From: Chitinophagia bacterium
Lineage (GTDB): Bacteria > Bacteroidota > Bacteroidia > Chitinophagales > Chitinophagaceae
DNA: 6,389 nucleotides
NCBI GenBank assembly: GCA_010027295.1
Contig: RGVM01000165.1
Coordinates: forward strand, 1-6,389
Direction of reading: 5' to 3'
Below the pieces are notes generated by a model that had not been told where the DNA came from, did not search any database, and saw only the letters and a list, made by a program, of their open reading frames with translations. The position numbers and the translations under genes were made by a program. Positions 1-6,027 of the stretch are shown piece by piece (position 1 is the first letter of the stretch; each line of letters starts with the position of its first letter).

Positions 1-542
1 AGGCGGAGGGCAGGGGACCCCGCCGAAGCATCCTCTTCATGACCGTAAGCGGCGAAGAAAAGGGACTCTGGGGCTCGGAATTCTACACGGACCACCCCAC
101 CGTTCCGCTCGACAGCGTAACCGCCAACCTGAACATCGACATGATCGGCCGCATCGACACCGAACGCCGTTCCCCAGATACCGCCAACTACGTCTACGTC
201 GTAGGTGACGACAAACTCAGCACCGAGCTCAAACCCGTCAGCGAGGCGGTCAACGCCAAACACACGAAGCTCACGCTCGACTACAAGTTCAACGACCCCA
301 AAGACACCGAACGCATCTACTTCCGCAGCGACCACTACAACTTCGCACGCAAAGGCGTCCCCATCATATTCTATTACGACGGCATGCTGAAGGCCGACTA
401 CCATAAGCCGACCGACACACCTGACAAGATCCACTACCCACTGCTGGCCAAAAGGGCACGACTTGTCTTCCATACCGCCTGGGACATGGCCAACCGCGAC
501 GCTATGCTGAAGCGGGACCTGCCCCTGCCGACACTCGAATGA
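1..542 (+). CDS. M28 family zinc aminopeptidase, C-terminal part (5' end outside window)
   Basis: This is the C-terminal part of an M28 (aminopeptidase Y/S-like) di-zinc exopeptidase, probably exported and acting on peptides outside the cytoplasm. The frame is open from base 3, and the residues before the ATG at 39 (RRSILFM) are typical family sequence, so that ATG is internal and the true start lies upstream. Visible active-site pieces are SGEEKGLWGSEFY at about 51-89, where the first Glu is the expected general base and the second a zinc ligand; NIDMIGR with its zinc-binding Asp at 138-140; and DYHKPTDTPDKI with the last zinc-binding His at 402-404. SDHYNFARKGVP before it is also characteristic of Bacteroidota members. 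Upstream zinc ligands (His and Asp) and any signal peptide are outside the window. The gene ends with TGA at 540-542 and is followed by a hairpin terminator. The family is secure; the substrate cannot be told. Confidence 0.93.
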   Translation, partial: AEGRGPRRSILFMTVSGEEKGLWGSEFYTDHPTVPLDSVTANLNIDMIGRIDTERRSPDTANYVYVVGDDKLSTELKPVSEAVNAKHTKLTLDYKFNDPKDTERIYFRSDHYNFARKGVPIIFYYDGMLKADYHKPTDTPDKIHYPLLAKRARLVFHTAWDMANRDAMLKRDLPLPTLE

Positions 543-569
543 CAGCATACGCATTGCTTGACATCTTCC

Positions 570-596
570 ACGAAGGCCGCTACATGCGGCCTTCGT
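570..596 (+). terminator. Strong hairpin after the M28 peptidase gene, probable terminator
   Basis: A perfect 10-bp inverted repeat (CGAAGGCCGC at 571-580, its complement at 586-595) with a 5-nt loop, extendable by one A-T pair to 570/596, lies 28 nt after the peptidase stop codon. On the plus strand it is followed by TCGTTACAT, a poor U-tract, so it could be an imperfect intrinsic terminator or a 3'-end stabilising hairpin. The stem works equally on the minus strand, but no T-run follows there. Confidence 0.6.
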
Positions 597-615
597 CGTT
601 ACATAAAGCATTCAT

Positions 616-644
616 AAAAAACGGGGGGATGACCGCTTATCCCC
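616..644 (-). terminator. Possible minus-strand intrinsic terminator
   Basis: Read on the minus strand, a 6-bp stem GGGGAT/ATCCCC (644-639 pairing with 630-625, 8-nt loop) is followed after three C/G bases by six T residues (621-616). This is the shape of a Rho-independent terminator for leftward transcription. No minus-strand gene lies between here and the acs stop at 1246, so its only visible customer would be acs transcripts reading through antisense to the transpeptidase gene. The stem is short and the T-run is slightly displaced, so it may be chance; the same A-run could instead belong to the transpeptidase promoter region. Confidence 0.3.
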
Positions 645-665
645 GAAATCAGGCATCCTGTTTGG

Positions 666-673
666 TATAGAAT
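666..673 (+). promoter_or_regulatory. Weak promoter-like box upstream of the transpeptidase
   Basis: TATAGAAT at 666-673 resembles a -10 element and lies 25 nt before the preferred ATG at 699. It does not match the Bacteroidota -7 consensus TAnnTTTG well, and no -33 TTTG or -35 TTGACA occurs at proper spacing. It is listed because its position would give a short leader carrying the shared motif at 685-697. Confidence 0.22.
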
Positions 674-684
674 GTGCGGACTCC

Positions 685-697
685 AAACCCTACGACC
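685..697 (+). promoter_or_regulatory. Leader motif copy 1 (AAACCCTACGACC) just before the transpeptidase ATG
   Basis: This 13-base stretch ends one base before the ATG at 699. It aligns with leaders of the transporter gene (3274-3287) and enolase (6047-6060), consensus about AACCC(C)TTACRACC. No Shine-Dalgarno is present. The position of the motif supports 699 as the start rather than the ATG at 672, which would place the motif inside the coding sequence. The function is unknown. Confidence 0.4.
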
Positions 698-698
698 G

Positions 699-1241
699 AT
701 GCATCTCGCCATCCTACCCCTTACCCTGGCGCTTTCGACAGCACCCTGTCGGGGAAAGACATTCGACACGGCAGTTACCTCACCGGCCATACGGTCGGAA
801 GCGACCTACCGAATCGTCATCGACAAATCTGATTACGAACTGACATTGTACGAGGACGGTGAGTGGGTGGCGAAATACCCCGTCGTCTTCGGCAGTAAGG
901 ACCAGGGCGACAAGATGATGGAGGGCGACCGCCGCACACCGGAGGGGACTTTCCGGATCACCCACAAGAAGCAGCACTCCCAATGGGGTTGCTTTCTGCT
1001 GCTGGACTACCCCAACCGCGAGAGCGTCTCCCGCTTCAACCAGCGCAAGAAGGAGGGAGTCATACCCGGCAGCGCCCGCATCGGCGGCGGCATCGGCATC
1101 CATGGGACCCGGCCGCACGAGGAGTACGCGGTGGACCGCTACATTAATTGGACTGAGGGATGCATCTCGCTCAAGTACTCCGAGGTCTTCGAACTCTTTG
1201 AACTCCTGCCCGTCGGCACCGAGGTGGTGATCCGGAAGTAG
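699..1241 (+). CDS. Exported L,D-transpeptidase (YkuD fold)
   Basis: This is a predicted peptidoglycan L,D-transpeptidase of 180 residues acting outside the inner membrane. Family members cross-link stem peptides through meso-diaminopimelate or attach other groups to them using a catalytic cysteine. The N-terminus (MHLAILPLTLALSTAPC) is a short hydrophobic export signal with only a His before the core. There is a Cys at residue 17, but the preceding TAP does not make a lipobox. The catalytic domain covers about residues 37-180: YRIVIDKSDYELTLYEDG, then GDRRTPEGTFRI, then IGIHGT with the active-site His near residue 135, and NWTEGCISL with the catalytic Cys near residue 155. The WTxGCIxL form, with no Arg after GCI, is a known variant of the family. 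An in-frame ATG at 672 would add nine residues (MCGLQTLRP) that spoil the signal peptide, so 699 is preferred. It ends 4 bp from the stop of the opposing acs gene. The exact reaction cannot be told. Confidence 0.88.
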   Translation: MHLAILPLTLALSTAPCRGKTFDTAVTSPAIRSEATYRIVIDKSDYELTLYEDGEWVAKYPVVFGSKDQGDKMMEGDRRTPEGTFRITHKKQHSQWGCFLLLDYPNRESVSRFNQRKKEGVIPGSARIGGGIGIHGTRPHEEYAVDRYINWTEGCISLKYSEVFELFELLPVGTEVVIRK

Positions 1242-1245
1242 TTCG

Positions 1246-3165
1246 TCAGCGGTTGATGCGTCCCTTCGAGATGTCCTGTACCACGCCGGGGTCGAGCAGC
1301 GTGGTGGTGTCGCCGAGGTTCTGGGTCTCGCCCTCGGCTATCTTCCGCAGGATGCGGCGCATGATCTTTCCACTGCGCGTCTTGGGGAGGCCTGTCACGA
1401 ACTGTATCCTGTCGGGCTTGGCGATGGGGCCGATGACGCGGCTCACGGTGAGGGCGATGTCGCGTCGGGTGAGTTCCTCGTCGCCATGCAGCTCGCCCAT
1501 GATGACATAGGCGTATATGCCCTGTCCCTTGATGTCATGGGGGTAGCCCACGACGGCGCTCTCGACGACGCCGGCGTGCATGTTGATGGCGTTCTCGACC
1601 TCGGCGGTGCCGATGCGGTGGCCGCTGACGTTGAGGACGTCGTCGACGCGCCCCGTGATGCGGTAGTAGCCGTTCTCGTCGCGCAGGGCCCCGTCGCCCG
1701 TGAAGTAGAGGCCGGGGTAGGTGGAGAAGTAGTTCGTACGGCAACGCTCATGGTCGCCGTAGGTGGTGCGGATGACGGAGGGCCAGGGGGAGCGGATGCA
1801 GAGGTTGCCGGATACGCCGTTGCCCACCACCTCGCGGCCGGCCTCGTCCACCAGCAGGGGTTCGACGCCGGGCATCGGAAGGGTCGCATGCGATGGCTTC
1901 GAGGGGGTCACGCCCGCCATGTTGCTGATCATGACGCCGCCGGTCTCGGTCTGCCACCAGGTGTCCACGATGGGGCACCTGCGGCGTCCCACGTGCTCGT
2001 CGTACCAGTGCCAGGCCTCTTCGTTGATGGGCTCGCCCACCGTCCCGATCACGCGGAGGGTCTCGAGGCTCCTGCCCTGCAGGGGTCCGAGGCCGTAGGC
2101 CATGAGGCTGCGGATGGCCGTGGGGGCCGTATAGAGGATGTTGACGCGGTGCTTGTCGACGATGTCCCAGAACCGTCCCGCGTCGGGCCAGGTAGGCACA
2201 CCCTCGAACATGAGCGAGGTGGCGCCGGCCCCGAGGGGGCCGTAGACGATGTAGGAGTGCCCGGTGATCCAGCCGATGTCGGCCGTGCAGAAATGCACTT
2301 CGCCCGGACGGTACTGGAAGACGTTGACGAAAGTGTAGTTCGTGTAGACCATGTAGCCGGCGCTGCTGTGCACCACGCCCTTGGGCTTGCCGGTGGAGCC
2401 GGAGGTGTAGAGGATGAAGAGCGGGTCCTCGGCATCCATCTCCACGGCGGGGAAGGGCGGGTTGCCGGCCGACTCGACTTTGTGGATCTCGTCCTCCCAC
2501 CACACGTCGCGACCCTTGATCATCGAGACGGGGGTGCGTGTCCGGGTGAAGACGATGGTCCGTTTGACGAAGGGACAGGAGACGAGTGCATCGTCAATGA
2601 CGCTCTTCAGCGGGATGTCCTTCGCCCCCCGGAATGCGCCGTCGCAGGTGATGACGTATTCGGCATGGGCGTCCTGCAGCCGGTCGGCGATGCTCTGCGC
2701 GGAGAAGCCGCCGAAGATCACGGAATGGATGGCGCCCACGCGCGCGCAGGCCAGGACGGCCACGGCCAGCTCCGGGATCATGCCCATGTAGATGCAGACC
2801 CTGTCGCCCTTGCGGACGCCGTTGTTGTGGAGCACATGGGCGAACTGGCAGACCTTGAAATGCAGCTGCCGATAGGTCAGCACGCGGGGTGCGTCCTGCG
2901 GGTCGTTCGGTTCCCAGAGGATGGCGGGCTGGTCACCCCTCTCCTCCAGATGCCTGTCGAGACAGTTCTCGGTGATGTTCAGACGCGCCCCCTCGAACCA
3001 ACGCACGTCGGGGTCGGTGAAGTTCCAGGACAGCACCTTGTCCCAGCGGCGGCGCCAGGTGAAATGCCCGGCCACGTCGGACCAGAAGCCCTCGGGGTCG
3101 TCGATGCTCCTCCTCCATTCGGCCCGGTACGCCTCCAGGGATGTGATCTGATAGGGATATGACAT
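1246..3165 (-). CDS. acs: Acetyl-CoA synthetase (AMP-forming acetate-CoA ligase)
   Basis: This enzyme makes acetyl-CoA from acetate, ATP and CoA through acetyl-AMP in the cytoplasm, the high-affinity route for acetate scavenging. The 639 residues match the usual length (about 650) with no breaks. An N-terminal ACS domain leads into the adenylation domain: YTSGSTGKPKG phosphate-binding loop at 253-263, DTWWQTETGG at 401-410 whose Trp pair is the family marker for small acyl substrates, YFTGDG with the ribose-binding Asp at 491, and the hinge region GRVDDVLNVSGHRIGTAEVE at about 505-524. The C-terminal lid carries LPKTRSGKIMRR, with Lys600 the adenylation lysine that protein acetyltransferases inactivate in other bacteria. 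Propionate may also be used, but WWQTE favours acetate. The start at 3165 has no Shine-Dalgarno. The gene diverges from the MHS transporter across 126 bp, and its 3' end nearly touches the transpeptidase gene. Confidence 0.96.
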   Translation of the reverse strand: MSYPYQITSLEAYRAEWRRSIDDPEGFWSDVAGHFTWRRRWDKVLSWNFTDPDVRWFEGARLNITENCLDRHLEERGDQPAILWEPNDPQDAPRVLTYRQLHFKVCQFAHVLHNNGVRKGDRVCIYMGMIPELAVAVLACARVGAIHSVIFGGFSAQSIADRLQDAHAEYVITCDGAFRGAKDIPLKSVIDDALVSCPFVKRTIVFTRTRTPVSMIKGRDVWWEDEIHKVESAGNPPFPAVEMDAEDPLFILYTSGSTGKPKGVVHSSAGYMVYTNYTFVNVFQYRPGEVHFCTADIGWITGHSYIVYGPLGAGATSLMFEGVPTWPDAGRFWDIVDKHRVNILYTAPTAIRSLMAYGLGPLQGRSLETLRVIGTVGEPINEEAWHWYDEHVGRRRCPIVDTWWQTETGGVMISNMAGVTPSKPSHATLPMPGVEPLLVDEAGREVVGNGVSGNLCIRSPWPSVIRTTYGDHERCRTNYFSTYPGLYFTGDGALRDENGYYRITGRVDDVLNVSGHRIGTAEVENAINMHAGVVESAVVGYPHDIKGQGIYAYVIMGELHGDEELTRRDIALTVSRVIGPIAKPDRIQFVTGLPKTRSGKIMRRILRKIAEGETQNLGDTTTLLDPGVVQDISKGRINR

Positions 3166-3191
3166 GGTTCGGAAGTCTCTGGGTTGAGTCG

Positions 3192-3199
3192 GAAAGTTA
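3192..3199 (-). promoter_or_regulatory. Candidate -7 element for acs
   Basis: On the minus strand this reads TAACTTTC, one mismatch from the Bacteroidota -7 consensus TAnnTTTG. It lies 26 bases before the acs ATG, which would give a leader of about 20 nt. No -33 TTTG is seen at the expected 19-21 bp upstream, where the sequence is GC-rich, so a regulator might be needed or the box may be chance. Confidence 0.3.
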
Positions 3200-3210
3200 G
3201 AAAATTTCTA
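3198..3210. repeat. 13-bp AT-rich palindrome, possible operator
   Basis: TAGAAAATTTCTA is a perfect inverted repeat of 6 bp arms around one central base. It is the only markedly AT-rich patch in this otherwise GC-rich divergent region. It overlaps the upstream edge of the candidate acs -7 box and is about 33 bp upstream of the transporter -7 candidate, a position where a dimeric regulator could affect both directions. No regulator gene lies in the window, and the family that would bind it is unknown. Confidence 0.35.
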
Positions 3211-3220
3211 CCGACCGGCC

Positions 3221-3233
3221 GGCCGCTTCGGCC
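3221..3233. repeat. Small GC hairpin in the divergent region
   Basis: GGCCG at 3221-3225 pairs with CGGCC at 3229-3233 around a 3-nt loop. It directly follows the alternating GGCC stretch at 3217-3224. There is no T-run, so it is not a terminator. It may be only a by-product of GC-rich composition. Confidence 0.2.
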
Positions 3234-3242
3234 CAAATCGTC

Positions 3243-3250
3243 TATATTGG
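3243..3250 (+). promoter_or_regulatory. Candidate -7 element for the transporter operon
   Basis: TATATTGG differs from the Bacteroidota -7 consensus TAnnTTTG at one specified position. It lies 41 bases before the ATG at 3292, giving an expected leader of roughly 35 nt that contains the shared motif at 3274-3287. No good -33 TTTG is present at proper spacing. Confidence 0.33.
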
Positions 3251-3273
3251 ATGCCCGATCACAGGCATCCCAT

Positions 3274-3287
3274 AACCCCTTACAACC
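3274..3287 (+). promoter_or_regulatory. Leader motif copy 2 (AACCCCTTACAACC) before the transporter ATG
   Basis: This stretch ends 4 bases before the ATG at 3292 and aligns with the leaders of the transpeptidase (685-697) and enolase (6047-6060). It sits where a Shine-Dalgarno would be expected but does not resemble one. Its conservation next to the ATG supports 3292 as the start. Confidence 0.4.
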
Positions 3288-3291
3288 GACC

Positions 3292-4836
3292 ATGGACGGA
3301 ACGAAAGCAGCACAGGGACGCAACCCCATCTGGCAGGTCATCGGCGCCTCCTCCGTGGGCACGCTCATCGAGTGGTACGACTTCTACATCTTCGGAAGCC
3401 TGGCGCCCATCATCGCCGCGCAGTTCTTCCCCAAGACAGACCCGACGGCGGCCCTCCTCGCCACGCTGGCCACCTTCGCGGCGGGGTTCATCGTGCGGCC
3501 CTTCGGCGCTCTCGTCTTCGGCCGGCTGGGCGACATTGTCGGCCGCAAGTATACCTTCCTCCTCACCCTCGTCCTCATGGGAGGCTCGACATTCGCGATA
3601 GGACTCGTGCCCGGATATGCCAGCATCGGCTTCGCAGCCCCCATCATCATCCTGGTGCTCCGCCTGGTACAGGGACTGGCGCTGGGCGGCGAGTACGGAG
3701 GCGCCGCGACCTACGTGGCCGAACACGCCCCCTCCGAACGGCGCGGCTACTACACGAGCTGGATACAGACGACGGCCACACTCGGACTCCTCCTCTCCCT
3801 GGGCATAATCCTGGGCACCCGGTCAAACCTCGACGCCGACGCGGGTATCTCCATCGAGAAATTCGAGGACTGGGGATGGCGCATCCCCTTCCTGCTGTCG
3901 AGCGTCCTGCTCGGCGTGTCCGTCTACATCCGCCTGCGCATGAAGGAGTCGCCCGCCTTCACAGCACTCAAGCAGTCGGGTAAGACCTCCACCAACCCCA
4001 TCCGCGAGAGCTTCGCCCACCGCTCCAACCTTAAGATGGTGCTCCTGGCACTCTTCGGTATGGTGATGGGGCAGGGCGTCGTATGGTACACCGGACAGTT
4101 CTACGCGCAGACATTCCTCGAAAACGCCTGCCGCATCGACTTCGGCCAGACGCGCACCATCCTCATCTGGGCCATCGTACTGGCAACCCCCTTCTTCATC
4201 CTCTTCGGATGGCTGAGCGACCGCATCGGACGCAAGTGGATCATGCTCGCGGGCATGTTCCTGGCCGTGGCCTCCTACCGGCCCGTCTACCAGGCCATGC
4301 TCGACACGTCGAGCACGAAGGGACTGGCCTCCGACCCCTCGCTCGACCGCGTGCAGCGCAGCCTCTCCCCGTCCAACGGGAAGCAATGGAGCCTCGTGCA
4401 CGTCACCAGCTACCGCGCCTTCCCCAACGGCATCCTGGAGAAGGAGGTCAGGCGGGACACCCTCTATGCCGATGAGCGCCCCATCGGCGCCGGCAGCCCC
4501 AAGGTGAGCCGCGAGCTGCCCTCCGACAGGTACCGATGGATGGTGGCCCTGGTCTTCGTACAGATCCTCTTCGTCACCATGGTCTACGGACCCATCGCCG
4601 CCTTCCTTGTCGAACTCTTCCCGACACGGATACGCTACACCTCCATGTCGCTCCCCTACCATGTGGGCAACGGCGTCTTCGGCGGCCTCACGCCGTTCAT
4701 CGCCGTGCTCCTCACGACCATGGACGCCGCCGACCCGCTCGTGGGCCTCTGGTACCCCATCGCCGTGGCAGGCCTCTGCCTAGTCATAGGCACCCTCTAC
4801 GTCAGCAACCGCATCGACCCCAACGTCAACGACTAA
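3292..4836 (+). CDS. MHS-family MFS transporter, probable carboxylate:H+ symporter
   Basis: This 514-residue inner-membrane transporter belongs to the metabolite:H+ symporter group of the major facilitator superfamily (relatives include ProP, ShiA and KgtP). The N-terminal GTLIEWYDFYIFG at residues 23-35 is an MHS hallmark. The MFS loop 2-3 motif is GRLGDIVGRK at 77-86, repeated as GWLSDRIGRK at 306-315 in loop 8-9. RLVQGLALGGEYGGA at 124-138 and ELFPTRIRYT at 441-450 are also MHS signatures. About twelve hydrophobic segments can be counted. Between helices 9 and 10 (about residues 335-412) there is a hydrophilic insert of some 80 residues predicted to face the periplasm. I chose ATG 3292 because the protein then begins just before the first helix, as in relatives; the ATG at 3184 adds 36 unlikely residues. 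The gene diverges from acs and is 9 nt from a small membrane-protein gene, which suggests acetate or another short carboxylate as substrate. That is inference. Confidence 0.9.
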   Translation: MDGTKAAQGRNPIWQVIGASSVGTLIEWYDFYIFGSLAPIIAAQFFPKTDPTAALLATLATFAAGFIVRPFGALVFGRLGDIVGRKYTFLLTLVLMGGSTFAIGLVPGYASIGFAAPIIILVLRLVQGLALGGEYGGAATYVAEHAPSERRGYYTSWIQTTATLGLLLSLGIILGTRSNLDADAGISIEKFEDWGWRIPFLLSSVLLGVSVYIRLRMKESPAFTALKQSGKTSTNPIRESFAHRSNLKMVLLALFGMVMGQGVVWYTGQFYAQTFLENACRIDFGQTRTILIWAIVLATPFFILFGWLSDRIGRKWIMLAGMFLAVASYRPVYQAMLDTSSTKGLASDPSLDRVQRSLSPSNGKQWSLVHVTSYRAFPNGILEKEVRRDTLYADERPIGAGSPKVSRELPSDRYRWMVALVFVQILFVTMVYGPIAAFLVELFPTRIRYTSMSLPYHVGNGVFGGLTPFIAVLLTTMDAADPLVGLWYPIAVAGLCLVIGTLYVSNRIDPNVND

Positions 4837-4845
4837 ACGAAAAAC

Positions 4846-5094
4846 ATGAATATCGTCAAGCGGATCGCGGGATTCCTCTGGATGGCCCTGGCCCCAGCGG
4901 CCCTCTGGTTCCTGGTGTCGACGGCCCTGCAGGAAGTCGCCCGGAAGCCCGTCACGGACACGAAGATCCAGTGGTCCGTCTTCTGCATCGTCTTCCTGCC
5001 CATCTCGGTGGGACTCTTCCTCTTCGGATGGTATGCCGTGAAAGGAGAATACGACAGGCTTCCGGAGAGCTCCGGTGAACTCGATGTGGACTAA
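4846..5094 (+). CDS. Small two-helix membrane protein downstream of the MHS transporter
   Basis: This 82-residue protein has two predicted membrane helices, at about residues 8-28 (GFLWMALAPAALWFLVS) and 43-65 (SVFCIVFLPISVGLFLFGW), joined by a polar loop. It ends in a charged cytoplasmic or periplasmic tail, KGEYDRLPESSGEL. It starts 9 nt after the transporter stop (AACGAAAAAC before the ATG, an A-rich Bacteroidota-type initiation region), so the two are surely co-transcribed. From memory, short proteins with this PVxxFL...KGEYDxLP layout occur after MHS transporters in other Bacteroidota and may correspond to the Pfam family DUF6814; I could not check this name. The likely role is an accessory subunit or stabiliser of the transporter, inferred from position alone. 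No enzyme motif is present. The gene is clearly real: codon use matches its neighbours and the tail looks conserved. Confidence 0.8.
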   Translation: MNIVKRIAGFLWMALAPAALWFLVSTALQEVARKPVTDTKIQWSVFCIVFLPISVGLFLFGWYAVKGEYDRLPESSGELDVD

Positions 5095-5103
5095 CTTCGC
5101 GGC

Positions 5104-6006
5104 ATGTCCATCGAAGTCAGCGGACTCTGCAAGTCGTTCGGCGGCCAGCGGGCCGTGGATGACGTGTCCTTCTCCCTGCCCCGCGGCGGCATCACCGGAT
5201 TCCTCGGCCCCAACGGCGCCGGCAAGTCCACCACCCTCCGCATGGTCACCGGCTACCTGGAGCCCGATGCAGGCGACGTGACGGTGTCGGGCTTCTCTGT
5301 AAGGTCGCAGCCCCTGGAGGTCAAACGCCGCATCGGATACCTGCCGGAACTCAACCCGCTCTATCCCGACATGTACGTGCGCGAATACCTGGGATTCGTG
5401 GCTGAGCTTCACGGACTGCGCAATGCAAGGGCCCGCGTCGAGGAGGCCGTCGAGGCCACCGGACTGCGGCCGGAGGTCCGCAAGCCCATCCAGCACCTCT
5501 CCAAGGGCTACCGGCAGCGCGTAGGCCTGGCGGCCGCCCTGGTGCACGACCCCGAAGTGCTCATCCTCGACGAGCCGACATCCGGCTTCGACCCCAACCA
5601 GATCGCCGACATACGCGACCTCGTCCGACGACTGGGTCGCGAGCGGACCATCCTCTTCTCCTCGCATATCCTGCAGGAAGTGGAAGCCCTCTGCGAACGG
5701 GTCGTCATCATCCACCGTGGACGTATCGTGGCCGACAGCCCGCTCTCCGAGCTCAGGTCGCAGACAGGCCACGGCAGGCTCGCCCTGCAGGTCGACAGAC
5801 CCGTGGGGACCGAGACCTGGGACGGCCTACCCGCCGCATCCTGCCAGGGGTCGGAGGACGGGCGCAGATGGACCTTCGAGTCGGACGACCCCGAAGCCCT
5901 GGGCCGCGCACTCATGCAACGCTGTTTGTCCCATGGCCTGAATATCGTTTCTTTGCAGACCGAAAGCGGCACCCTCGAAGAGGTCTTCCGGGCACTCACC
6001 CGCTGA
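5104..6006 (+). CDS. gldA: GldA-like ABC transporter ATP-binding protein
   Basis: This 300-residue ATPase would power an ABC exporter from the cytoplasmic face of the inner membrane. It has one complete nucleotide-binding domain: Walker [10 protein letters not shown] at residues 35-43, Q-loop region [10 protein letters not shown] at 78-87 (Glu in place of Gln), signature [12 protein letters not shown] at 132-143, Walker B VLILDEPT at 152-159, D-loop SGFDP at 160-164 (Phe where Leu is usual) and the switch His188. The Glu Q-loop and SKGYRQR signature are normal for the GldA/CcmA subgroup. Residues from about 220 form the accessory C-terminal domain, ending in [10 protein letters not shown]. 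In Flavobacterium johnsoniae GldA works with GldF and GldG and was first tied to gliding, but homologues are common in non-gliding Bacteroidota. No permease gene is here, so its partners are elsewhere. It begins 9 nt after the small gene. The family is certain; the gldA assignment is good by sequence style. Confidence 0.87.
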   Translation: MSIEVSGLCKSFGGQRAVDDVSFSLPRGGITGFLGPNGAGKSTTLRMVTGYLEPDAGDVTVSGFSVRSQPLEVKRRIGYLPELNPLYPDMYVREYLGFVAELHGLRNARARVEEAVEATGLRPEVRKPIQHLSKGYRQRVGLAAALVHDPEVLILDEPTSGFDPNQIADIRDLVRRLGRERTILFSSHILQEVEALCERVVIIHRGRIVADSPLSELRSQTGHGRLALQVDRPVGTETWDGLPAASCQGSEDGRRWTFESDDPEALGRALMQRCLSHGLNIVSLQTESGTLEEVFRALTR

Positions 6007-6027
6007 CCTCCCGCCCAAACGGCCTAA

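Larger units (their letters stand above)
3166..3291. promoter_or_regulatory. Divergent control region between acs and the MHS transporter
   Basis: All signals for leftward acs and rightward transporter transcription must lie in these 126 bases unless promoters are inside genes. It holds an AT-rich palindrome, a GC-rich hairpin-prone stretch including GGCCGGCC at 3217-3224, promoter-like boxes on both strands, and the leader motif before the transporter ATG. The plus-strand frame stays open from an ATG at 3184, but the added 36 residues are polar, rich in Arg/Pro/Ser and unlike MHS N-termini, so I treat this region as non-coding. Confidence 0.6.

Noticed and set aside
672..698. Upstream ATG for the transpeptidase adding nine residues
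   Set aside because: It would put MCGLQTLRP before an otherwise ordinary signal peptide and overlap the possible -10 box and the leader motif.
760..780. Transpeptidase as a lipoprotein because of Cys in the signal region (CRG after TAP)
   Set aside because: The residues before the Cys (TAP) do not fit the lipobox, in which Gly, Ala or Ser precedes Cys. An ordinary or uncleaved signal is more likely.
1486..3162. A 558-codon open frame on the plus strand antisense to acs
   Set aside because: Its translation is a low-complexity run of Val, Asp, Gly and Ala with no domain, the product of GC-rich codon bias opposite a strongly conserved acs. No promoter or initiation signal was seen.
3184..3291. 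Upstream in-frame extension of the transporter by 36 residues
   Set aside because: The added residues are basic and proline/serine-rich, do not resemble MHS N-termini, and would overlap the promoter-like box and leader motif. The ATG at 3292 is preferred.
3823..4662. A 279-codon open frame antisense to the transporter gene
   Set aside because: It is rich in Glu, Gly and Val without recognisable motifs, and it mirrors the transporter codons, whose protein sequence is clearly conserved.
5092..5099. TAACTTCG as a gldA promoter (near match to TAnnTTTG)
   Set aside because: It lies 5 bases before the ATG, so transcription would begin inside the coding sequence. It also overlaps the stop codon of the preceding gene.
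5334..5366. Glu in the gldA Q-loop and the SKGYRQR signature as defects
   Set aside because: These variants are usual in the GldA/CcmA-like subgroup of ABC ATPases and do not indicate loss of activity.
4780..5772. A 330-codon minus-strand open frame across the transporter end, small gene and gldA
   Set aside because: It runs antisense across three well-supported genes and its translation has no family resemblance.
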